Shown: positions 1-5,281 of the stretch, in pieces
Layout of the letters: the number at the start of each line of letters is the position of its first letter
How positions within the stretch are numbered: position 1 is the first letter of the stretch
Source: Candidatus Zixiibacteriota bacterium
GTDB lineage: Bacteria > Zixibacteria > MSB-5A5 > JAABVY01
Reading direction: 5' to 3'
DNA length: 6,349 nucleotides
Assembly (NCBI GenBank): GCA_014730285.1
Contig: WJIM01000385.1
Coordinates: forward strand, 1-6,349
Translations under genes and position numbers: made by a program
The notes under the pieces: model-generated
The model's input: the letters and a program-made list of their open reading frames with translations, nothing else
Told to the model about the DNA's origin: nothing
Database searches by the model: none

Positions 1-210
1 GACGATGACGGCGTTGGCGATCTGTGCGACAATTGCCCGACAGTTGCCAATAATAGCCAGACCGACACTGATGGCAACGGTATCGGGGATGCCTGCGATT
101 TTCTATGCGGAGATGTTAACTGTGATAATGAGGTGAATGTCTCGGACGCTGTTTGGATCATATTATATATCTTTCAGGAAGGCCTGGCTCCCTGCGACTG
201 CAGAAAGTAG
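1..210 (+). CDS. C-terminal end of a secreted protein with thrombospondin type 3 repeats and a dockerin-like repeat (5' truncated)
   Basis: The frame is open from the first base to a TAG at 208-210, giving 69 residues of a protein that starts outside the window. Residues 1-33 are Asp/Asn-rich with DxDGxGDxCDNCP-type motifs (DLCDNCP, then DTDGNGIGDACD), the signature of thrombospondin type 3 calcium-binding repeats. Residues 37-60 (GDVNCDNEVNVSDAV and a hydrophobic helix) match one half of a type I dockerin, an EF-hand-like calcium loop followed by a helix. A short Cys-containing tail ends the protein. A full dockerin normally has two such repeats and only one is seen here. Proteins ending this way are normally exported, and the terminal repeat may serve as a calcium-stabilised or sorting module. 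That role is an inference, since no cellulosome context is visible. The neighbouring gene is convergent and appears unrelated. Confidence 0.85.
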   Translation, partial: DDDGVGDLCDNCPTVANNSQTDTDGNGIGDACDFLCGDVNCDNEVNVSDAVWIILYIFQEGLAPCDCRK

Positions 211-266
211 CAATGCTCCCGCTGTGATCGTATGGAGAGTTGGTAAAACATAATGGCTGGAGTTAA

Positions 267-473
267 CTACTTCCGCACATACATCAAATAAAACGGCCTG
301 ATCGTGCAGATTACAAGCAATGCCACGAACCACCAGATACTTATCTGCATAATTTGGGGAAATAATTTGACCAGAATCAGGGCCACGAAGATTCCGATTC
401 CCTGAAGAAGTTTGATGTCAAAGATGGTGAATCTTTTGACCCGGCTGTTGAAGAAATCAATAACCGCGTACAT
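267..473 (-). CDS. Small two-helix membrane protein, function unknown
   Basis: This gene encodes 68 residues from ATG 473-471 to TAG 269-267. The frame also runs upstream to a start at 509. I chose the ATG at 473 because a perfect AAGGAGG Shine-Dalgarno lies six bases before it and the upstream extension has no such site. The protein has a short amphipathic basic N-terminus (NSRVKRFTIFDIK). Two hydrophobic segments follow, at about residues 22-39 and 43-60, separated by a brief polar turn, and the tail is basic (YVRK). It is most likely an inner-membrane hairpin. The repeated I/L/V-rich helices, the FDIKLLQ and IWWF patches and the strong ribosome site suggest a genuine gene. I do not recognise a named family and assign no function. 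It is transcribed divergently from the Mop gene and converges on the secreted-protein tail. Confidence 0.75.
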   Translation of the reverse strand: MYAVIDFFNSRVKRFTIFDIKLLQGIGIFVALILVKLFPQIMQISIWWFVALLVICTIRPFYLMYVRK

Positions 474-528
474 ATTAACCTCCTTGCAATATTTATACAA
501 CCGAGACATCCCTTTATTCAGTGAAAAA

Positions 529-558
529 AGTATAGCTTTATTTATGTTGACATCTCAA
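529..558 (-). promoter_or_regulatory. Candidate sigma70-type promoter for the small membrane protein gene
   Basis: Read on the minus strand, TTGAGA (558-553) and TATACT (534-529) are separated by 18 bases. The predicted transcription start is near 522, leaving a leader of about 50 bases before the ATG at 473. The match is by eye only, and the organism's sigma factor preferences are unknown. Confidence 0.4.
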
Positions 559-600
559 TACTAAAAGCTGTTTTTGATTTCAGCCGAGCAAGAATTAAAT

Positions 601-606
601 TATAAT
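601..606 (+). promoter_or_regulatory. Candidate -10 element for the Mop gene
   Basis: A consensus TATAAT lies 41 bases before the ATG at 647, within an AT-rich stretch. No good -35 hexamer is found at 16-18 bases upstream. TTGATT at 574-579 is 21 bases away. This is a weak call based on one hexamer and its position. Confidence 0.3.
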
Positions 607-646
607 TCAAATCGATGTACGCAAACCCTATATCACGGAGGACTTT

Positions 647-856
647 ATGAAATACGGCGCCAGAAATCAGATTGAAGGCAAAATCACAAAGATCAAAAAG
701 GGCGATGTCATGGGCCAGGTTTCCCTTGAAATCCCGGCAGGTTCCGTTATGAATTCTGTTATGACCGCAGAATCGATCGAGGACCTTGGAATAAAAGAAG
801 GCGAAAATGTAAAAGTCATCGTCAAAGCGATAAATGTTCTGCTGGTACGGGAATAA
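647..856 (+). CDS. mop: Single-domain molybdate-binding protein (Mop/TOBE, molbindin)
   Basis: This gene encodes 69 residues from ATG 647 to TAA 854-856, with GGAGG at 637-641 five bases before the start. The sequence is a single Mop/TOBE domain almost from end to end. It shows the family's N-terminal ARNQIEGKIT strand, the KKGDVMGQV turn, the T-ES-L-GIKEG segment and the closing KVIVKAINVLLV strand. The length matches stand-alone molbindins, which assemble into rings and bind molybdate or tungstate at subunit interfaces in the cytoplasm, buffering oxyanion for molybdenum-cofactor enzymes. Those roles are family knowledge. No molybdate transporter or molybdoenzyme gene is visible, and the gene converges on the arsenic cluster. 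A link to an arsenic- or selenium-metabolising molybdoenzyme elsewhere is speculation. Confidence 0.9.
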   Translation: MKYGARNQIEGKITKIKKGDVMGQVSLEIPAGSVMNSVMTAESIEDLGIKEGENVKVIVKAINVLLVRE

Positions 857-968
857 AGCATACCGCGAAACACTATTTGCTGAGAATATACTAATATTGG
901 AGCGAAGCGATCTTGATTTTGGCTTAAAAATAATCACCTAGATTGCAGGATTGGGGCATTTGCATTTT

Positions 969-2042
969 TTATGTCTGCTCATATATCTGCCTTGGCGACA
1001 TCTGAAGTTCATCCCCATAAAATTTCCGCCTGATCCAGAAGGCGACATTGACAAGCGCTATCAAGACCGGCACCTCTACCAATGGCCCGATTACCGCCGC
1101 AAATGCCACACCCGAGTTTATTCCGAAGACCGCCACAGCCACCGCAATTGCCAGCTCGAAATTGTTCGAGGCCGCCGTGAAACTCAAGGTCACCGACTGG
1201 CTGTAATTGGCGCCTGCCTTCTTGCTGAGAAAAAAGCTGATCAGGAACATGAATACGAAATAAATCAACAGGGGAATCGCGATACGGACAACATCAAGCG
1301 GTATCTTGACAATATATTCGCCCTTGAGCGAGAACATGACTATGATCGTAAACAGCAATGCAATCAATGTTATCGGGCTGATACGCGGTATGAATTCAGA
1401 ATGATACCATTCCTTACTCTTGAGCGCTATGAGTGAAAAGCGAGTTATGATTCCGGCTATAAACGGTATCCCCAGATATATGAAAACGCTTTTGGCAATT
1501 TCGCCGATAGTAATATCAACAACCGCGCCGGAAAGCCCAAACAGGGGAGGGAGCTTGGTCACGAAAATCCATGCAAATACCGAATAGAATATCACCTGAA
1601 AGACAGAATTAAACGCCACCAGCCCTGCTGCATACTCAGGATCGCCCTCGGCCAGGTCATTCCACACGATCACCATGGCAATACAGCGCGCCAGACCGAT
1701 CATAATCAGACCGACCATATATTCCGGGTAATTGTGCAGAAATACGATCGCCAGCACAAACATCAAGACCGGACCGATCGCCCAGTTCTGCACCAGACTA
1801 AGGCCAAGTATTTTGAAATTGCGGAAGACCTTGCCCAGCTCCTCATAGCGCACCTTTGCAAGCGGGGGATACATCATCAGTATTAGCCCGATTGCAATCG
1901 GAATATTGGTCGTGCCCACGCTGAACTTATTCCAGAAACCGGCTACATTCGGGAAGAAATATCCTGCACCCACACCGACTGCCATAGCCAGGAAAATCCA
2001 CAATGTCAGAAATCTATCCAGAAATGATAGTTGCTTTTTCAT
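969..2042 (-). CDS. acr3: Acr3-type arsenite efflux permease
   Basis: This gene encodes a 357-residue integral membrane protein, the usual Acr3 length, that exports arsenite across the inner membrane using the proton gradient. About ten hydrophobic segments are visible. Family hallmarks include the N-terminal FLDRFLTLWIFLAM segment, the GLARCIAMVIVWNDLA motif with Cys120, and TAASNNFELAIAVAV with Glu296. Cys120 and Glu296 are 176 residues apart, the same spacing as the essential Cys129/Glu305 pair known from Corynebacterium Acr3, so the transport residues look intact. Other conserved patches are GPLVEVPVLIALV near the C-terminus and ALVAFNSVFQ-like residues 141-149. The ATG at 2042-2040 overlaps the TGA of arsC (ATGA), with a GGAG seven bases upstream inside arsC, so translation is probably coupled. 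It is the last gene of the minus-strand cluster. I found no convincing hairpin-plus-U terminator in the following 112 bases. Confidence 0.96.
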   Translation of the reverse strand: MKKQLSFLDRFLTLWIFLAMAVGVGAGYFFPNVAGFWNKFSVGTTNIPIAIGLILMMYPPLAKVRYEELGKVFRNFKILGLSLVQNWAIGPVLMFVLAIVFLHNYPEYMVGLIMIGLARCIAMVIVWNDLAEGDPEYAAGLVAFNSVFQVIFYSVFAWIFVTKLPPLFGLSGAVVDITIGEIAKSVFIYLGIPFIAGIITRFSLIALKSKEWYHSEFIPRISPITLIALLFTIIVMFSLKGEYIVKIPLDVVRIAIPLLIYFVFMFLISFFLSKKAGANYSQSVTLSFTAASNNFELAIAVAVAVFGINSGVAFAAVIGPLVEVPVLIALVNVAFWIRRKFYGDELQMSPRQIYEQT

Positions 2043-2485
2043 TTTTGCTCCAACGCCTGGGGCAATGTTTTCACAAAATCTCTGATCTCATCCCGCACTC
2101 TTCTGTAATGTCCCAATGCTTCCTCTTCGGTCTTTGCATCTTTTGCCAGCCTTGGGGGATCATCGAAGCCCCTGTGAATCACTTTGGCCTTTCCCGGAAA
2201 AATCGGGCAATTTTCGCTGGCATGATCGCATACGGTAACAACATAGTCGAAGCCGATATCCAATAAATCCAGCACATGCTTCGATTTATGCTCTGAAATA
2301 TCCACACCTTCCTCAGCCATGACCTTCACCGCATTCCGGTTCAAGCCATGTGTCTCTATACCGGCGGAATAAGGCTCGATCTTCTCGCCCCAAAGATACC
2401 GCGCCCATCCCTCGGCCATCTGACTGCGGCAGGAATTTCCGGTGCACAGAAATAGTATTTTCAGCTTGCTCTTTGAATCTATCAA
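2039..2485 (-). CDS. arsC: Arsenate reductase, low-molecular-weight phosphatase family (thioredoxin-linked type)
   Basis: This gene encodes 148 residues. The enzyme reduces arsenate to arsenite in the cytoplasm, supplying substrate to Acr3 encoded directly downstream. The phosphatase-type P-loop CTGNSCRS begins at Cys14, with Arg20 as the anion-binding arginine. The TVCDHASENCP segment carries Cys86 and Cys93, seven apart like Cys82/Cys89 of the Staphylococcus pI258 enzyme. This indicates the three-cysteine relay regenerated by thioredoxin. The FDDPPRLA segment (residues 107-114) supplies the expected acid. The start is a TTG at 2485-2483: GGAG lies five bases before it, and no ATG occurs in frame before the P-loop. 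An out-of-frame ATG at 2501 yields only a short unrelated peptide. The gene begins 18 bases after the DUF1573 stop and overlaps acr3 by four bases. Confidence 0.96.
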   Translation of the reverse strand: MIDSKSKLKILFLCTGNSCRSQMAEGWARYLWGEKIEPYSAGIETHGLNRNAVKVMAEEGVDISEHKSKHVLDLLDIGFDYVVTVCDHASENCPIFPGKAKVIHRGFDDPPRLAKDAKTEEEALGHYRRVRDEIRDFVKTLPQALEQK

Positions 2486-2503
2486 ATATTCTCCAGGTCA
2501 TTC

Positions 2504-3694
2504 TCAGCGCAGGATAATTCTATAACTGAAGCTAATCTCAGGCTGTTCGGGATCATCTGTTTTTATTTTTACGAATCCGGAAGTAATTCGATTTAAATTC
2601 ATGGCTTTCTGATTCGGTCTTGTCAGAATTCGGTACTGCTTGTCTGCGATAAGCGTATCAGCATTAATCGTTAATAAATCATTTGTATCCATGACGCTCA
2701 AAAGCTTGAATTCTGCGTTCTCACTGTTGCTGAAGACCTTTATCTCTCGAATTGGAACATCCGGCTCTGCCAATGCAGTGTCGATTATGAAGTGTATTGA
2801 TCGCGGATTCACCTCAACATTCCCGATGATATTCGCAATAATCCGCAGGATAGACTCGGGATGAGAACCATCAGTTAAATTGGCGGTAACGCGCTCATCA
2901 AGCCTGCCAAAAAAATCATCGGCATTAACGGTTACTTCAACCTCAATCCGGCCATCATTTTCACTATCGCCATCAACAATCTGCACATCAATATGAGAGG
3001 ACTTTGAGCCAATCTCAAGCAAATTGCGTTTGGAGGTATCTTTCAAAAGTAAGGTTGCTGTTCTGCTGACAGACTCGCCCTTACGAATCCTGCCCATATT
3101 CAGCGAATTGGTCTCGAAGCCGAATTCTGCCTCGACATAGGCAGAGATAGTCAGAGATTCTTTCGGGCTAACCGGGTCGTTTGACTCGACAGTGATATGC
3201 TTAATGGATTTTCCTCTTCTCTTTTTGCTATCAAAAGTTACCTCAATTTTGCCTTCCCCGCCCGGGGGAATAGCCGTCTCTGTCAGTACGGCAGCGGTGC
3301 ATCCTCACGATCCCTTGGCACGGATTAACTCAAGCGGTTCGGTACCGGCATTTTTTACAATAAAGGTATGAGACACCTTCGCACCCTCGGGAATTGTGTC
3401 AAAGTCATACGACTTCTCGGGGAAATATATGGATGGACCGCCTACTTTCACAGAGGGAGGCTGGTCGGCAATGGCTTCGGACTCCGAAGATCGATCCAGA
3501 GTTGCGCCGGCATTATTGTCTCCGGAATCGGCAAAATCCATGCTGAATAATATAACGGCGGCGGCAACTATTACCACTATTCCTGCCAGGATAGCATAAA
3601 TACGGTTATGGTTCCTCTGGTGTTTTTCCGGCTCCTTTTTCTGCGAAGCCTTTTTTTTCGTGTTTTTGCTCTGTTTGCGTTTTTTCTTACTCAT
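2504..3694 (-). CDS. Membrane-anchored DUF1573 protein, predicted selenoprotein (in-frame UGA at 3307-3305 read as Sec130)
   Basis: I annotate one 396-residue protein from ATG 3694 to TGA 2506-2504, reading through a TGA at 3307-3305. The frame on both sides is the same and stays open. Residues 1-31 are strongly basic and probably cytoplasmic. Residues 32-51 are one membrane helix. Residues 52-88 are an acidic linker, and the rest should be periplasmic. A DUF1573 Ig-like domain spans about 89-175. It contains YDFDTIPEGAKVSHTFIVKN, GTEPLELIRAKGS, then U130-G-C132-T, and IPPGGEGKIEVTF followed by ITVESNDP. Family members usually carry CGC at this point, so the UGA replaces the first cysteine. 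The remaining roughly 220 residues are beta-rich repeats ending in a second TDDPEQPEISFSYRI strand pair. Cys132 is the only cysteine, making U-G-C the sole redox-active or metalloid-binding pair. GGAG lies nine bases before the ATG. The alternatives are a nonsense mutation, a sequencing error, or two separate ORFs (3694-3305 and 3097-2504). The second ORF has no clear start signal. The arsenic role is inferred from context only. Confidence 0.8.
3273..3292 (-). promoter_or_regulatory. Candidate bacterial SECIS hairpin downstream of the UGA
   Basis: Minus-strand GCCGT (3292-3288) and ACGGC (3277-3273) form a perfect five-base-pair stem around a ten-base loop, ACTGACAGAG. The loop can tighten by C-G and U-A pairs to a GAC triloop. 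The stem begins 12 nt after the UGA, and the loop G falls about 21 nt after it, the same distance range as the SelB-contacting loop of E. coli fdhF. Folding was done by eye. Confidence 0.5.
3305..3307 (-). other. Predicted selenocysteine codon (UGA)
   Basis: Minus-strand TGA lies between TCG (Ser129) and GGA-TGC-ACC (Gly-Cys-Thr). It sits at the conserved first cysteine of the DUF1573 CGC motif. UGA is a normal terminator for arsC, arsF and this gene itself, so genome-wide reassignment is unlikely and site-specific recoding is the better explanation. Confidence 0.75.
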
Positions 3695-3761
3695 TTATAT
3701 CATCTCCGTAATACGGCTGCGTTTTTATGGCCGAGATAGCTTCCGTTCAGGATTTGCAGTT

Positions 3762-3789
3762 TTTATAGCAAATTATCACATAATGGCAA
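3762..3789 (-). promoter_or_regulatory. Candidate promoter for the DUF1573-arsC-acr3 unit
   Basis: Within the roughly 100-base gap after arsG, minus-strand TTGCCA (3789-3784) and TATAAA (3767-3762) are 16 bases apart. This gives a predicted start near 3755 and a leader of about 60 bases. It suggests the inorganic arsenic genes can be transcribed separately from the upstream permease-arsG set. No clear operator was identified. Confidence 0.4.
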
Positions 3790-3801
3790 AAATCCCAAAA
3801 T

Positions 3802-4497
3802 TTAAAACAGAGTTATACCAAAGTAATATATGAGTATATAATAAATCCCGACGGCAATAAAAATTATCCCAGTAATTTTCCGCGCCCAAAGCTCAAACTT
3901 TGTAATCTTGTTAAACACCTGGCTGAGATAATGAGTTCCAAAACCGATTATAAATGCAAAGGCGATCACCGGCAGAGCGGTACCGATGCCATATACGGAC
4001 GGCAGCATATAACTCGATCCATGTTTAACCGAGAGCGGAATCAAACTCCCGAAGAAAAGCGCCGCCGATACGGGGCAGAAGGAAAGCGCAAACAGAATCC
4101 CCAGAAGCCCTGCGCCCCAGATTCCCAAACGCTCAACCCGTTTTTGCATTTTCTCGCTGATCCCTCCGCCGGGCAGACTGAATTTGATAACGCCCAGAAG
4201 TAGAATGCCTGCGATCACCAGTATCGGCCCAAGAAACTGGTTCATATTTTTCTGCAAAAACCAGGCGATTTCCGGAATCGATAATGCGCTCGCTACAATC
4301 AGAATTCCCAGCCCCAGGTATGCTATCATCCGGCCCAGCATATATAATATACCCGAAAGCACGACCATTCGCGGATTGGAGACACGCTTTCCGATATATG
4401 ATATGGCTGCGACATTTGTCGCAAGAGGGCAGGGGCTGACCGAGGTTAACACCCCCAGCCAAAACGCCGAACCGATCCCGATAAGAATGCTTTCCAT
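3802..4497 (-). CDS. arsG: ArsG-like membrane protein, CcdA/DsbD-type fold (aromatic arsenical efflux permease family)
   Basis: This gene encodes 231 residues from ATG 4497-4495 to TAA 3804-3802. A TTG immediately before the ATG could add one residue. I prefer the ATG because it forms TGATG with the arsF stop and has GGAG seven bases upstream. About six hydrophobic helices are visible. The paired cysteines sit in TSVSPCPLATN (Cys23) and ALSFCPVSAALFFG (Cys141). This is the two-Cys arrangement of CcdA/DsbD proteins, which pass electrons across the inner membrane, and the SPCPLATN form is typical of the ArsG branch. ArsG of the ArsEFG set is reported to export amino-aromatic arsenicals. The cysteines would equally allow thiol electron transfer to the periplasm, which is my inference. 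It is translationally coupled to the ArsF-like gene and followed by a gap before the DUF1573 gene. Confidence 0.85.
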   Translation of the reverse strand: MESILIGIGSAFWLGVLTSVSPCPLATNVAAISYIGKRVSNPRMVVLSGILYMLGRMIAYLGLGILIVASALSIPEIAWFLQKNMNQFLGPILVIAGILLLGVIKFSLPGGGISEKMQKRVERLGIWGAGLLGILFALSFCPVSAALFFGSLIPLSVKHGSSYMLPSVYGIGTALPVIAFAFIIGFGTHYLSQVFNKITKFELWARKITGIIFIAVGIYYILIYYFGITLF

Positions 4498-5012
4498 CAA
4501 TCTTCTCCCAGGAACTCCTCAACCCCGCTTGTGACATAAGCTTTATATTTGTCTTCGTTGCCAACCAGCTTCCATATCTTATCGAGATTCACCCATTCAA
4601 CCTCTTCACCGTCATTCACTCTGGATAATATAAGCGCTTTGGTATAGAGCTTGTAATCATCGATATAATGCTTGTTTTCATCCTCGTCGGTATTTACCGC
4701 CTTCATTTCCAGTGTGCCATTTTCCAGCTCATCCTCAAAGCCGCCCTCAATTGCCTCCCTGGCATACTCCTCGAGTTTTTTGCAGGTCGCACAGCGGCGG
4801 GTGCTGTGGAAATAGTAGGCTATAACCTTGCCTTCGATTATTTCCTTTGCCTCAGTCTCTTTTACCGCAGTCGAGTCGGCGGTCTTCTCCTCTGAAGTGT
4901 CTGGTTTAAGCGGTAATTTTTGCGATTCCTGCTTTTCCGAGGATTGCCCCCAGGCGAGTCCGGAAAAAACAAAAAGTAACAGAGTTAATACGAGTGTCGC
5001 TCTTTTGAACAT
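4497..5012 (-). CDS. arsF: ArsF-like exported CxxC protein (nitrophenyl nitroreductase subunit ArsF family)
   Basis: This gene encodes 171 residues from ATG 5012-5010, preceded by a strong GGGAGGAG, to TGA 4499-4497. Residues 1-22 form a signal peptide (basic MFKR, hydrophobic LTLLLFVFSGLAWG), followed by an acidic, probably flexible linker to about residue 60. The globular part begins VIAYYFHSTRRCATCKKLEE, with Cys74 and Cys77 as a CxxC pair in a thioredoxin-like context. The YYFH-TRRC-TC pattern, VNTDEDENKHYIDDY and the conserved Trp-containing VEWVNLDKIWKLVG segment match the ArsF family. In the ArsEFG system ArsF works with ArsE in reducing nitro groups of aromatic arsenicals. The export signal places this protein outside the cytoplasm, so it could accept electrons from ArsG's cysteines. 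That pairing is inferred. It lies 24 bases after the small thioredoxin gene and overlaps arsG by one base. Confidence 0.85.
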   Translation of the reverse strand: MFKRATLVLTLLLFVFSGLAWGQSSEKQESQKLPLKPDTSEEKTADSTAVKETEAKEIIEGKVIAYYFHSTRRCATCKKLEEYAREAIEGGFEDELENGTLEMKAVNTDEDENKHYIDDYKLYTKALILSRVNDGEEVEWVNLDKIWKLVGNEDKYKAYVTSGVEEFLGED

Positions 5013-5036
5013 AAAGCTCCTCCCATTATTTAAATA

Positions 5037-5270
5037 TTATGCGATCAGCTTTTTTAATTCATCTATCGAGGGCACTTTCCCCACGATTTTCACCTGGCCG
5101 TCAACCACCAGCGCCGGAGTCATCATAACTCCGTGGCTGGTGATTTCAGCGATATCGGTTATCTTTTTCAGCTCATATTCGATCCCAAGCTCTTTTGCAG
5201 CTTCCTCGGCACACTCGGCCATCTTGTTGCATTTGGGACAGCCGGTACCGAGCACTTTGATGCTTTTCAT
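5037..5270 (-). CDS. Small thioredoxin-fold protein (TM0996/MM1212 family), possible ArsE-like subunit
   Basis: This gene encodes 77 residues from ATG 5270-5268 to TAA 5039-5037, with AAGGAG just before the start. That ribosome site overlaps the stop of the upstream permease, giving an 11-base gap. The fold is a minimal thioredoxin: the first strand KSIKVLGTG leads to the CPKC active site (Cys11, Cys14), a third Cys20 sits in the following helix, and MMTPALVVDG carries the cis-proline at residue 52. No signal peptide is visible, so it is cytoplasmic. Family members are often encoded beside COG0701 permeases, as here. Its place directly before arsF-arsG also fits the small first subunit of ArsEFG. 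I infer the ArsE role from position and size and leave the symbol blank. A glutaredoxin-like reductant for the cluster is the alternative. Confidence 0.9.
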   Translation of the reverse strand: MKSIKVLGTGCPKCNKMAECAEEAAKELGIEYELKKITDIAEITSHGVMMTPALVVDGQVKIVGKVPSIDELKKLIA

Positions 5271-5281
5271 ATATTACTCCT

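Noticed and set aside
547..552. Perfect TTGACA on the plus strand upstream of mop
   Set aside because: No -10-like hexamer occurs 16-18 bases downstream, and the only TATAAT is 48 bases away.
542..937. 131-codon minus-strand open frame
   Set aside because: It covers the well-supported Mop gene on the opposite strand and extends through its upstream control region. No recognisable domain is present.
857..968. Bidirectional terminator between mop and acr3
   Set aside because: Only weak AT-rich or very short palindromes (around GCGAAGC and AATAT/ATATT) are visible, none with a solid GC stem followed by a U-run. Not called.
951..1436. 161-codon plus-strand open frame
   Set aside because: It lies wholly antisense within acr3, has a polar composition unlike any family I know (many His, Arg, Gln, Tyr) and no ribosome site. 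It mirrors the codon pattern of a membrane protein gene.
2313..2501. Short ORF starting at an ATG 16 bases before the arsC TTG
   Set aside because: It is out of frame with arsC, and its residues are the shifted reading of the P-loop region. The TTG start has its own well-spaced GGAG.
3305..3307. Genome-wide reassignment of UGA to an amino acid such as Gly or Trp
   Set aside because: UGA ends arsC, arsF and the DUF1573 gene at positions that fit their families, and no other in-frame UGA interrupts the recognised genes.
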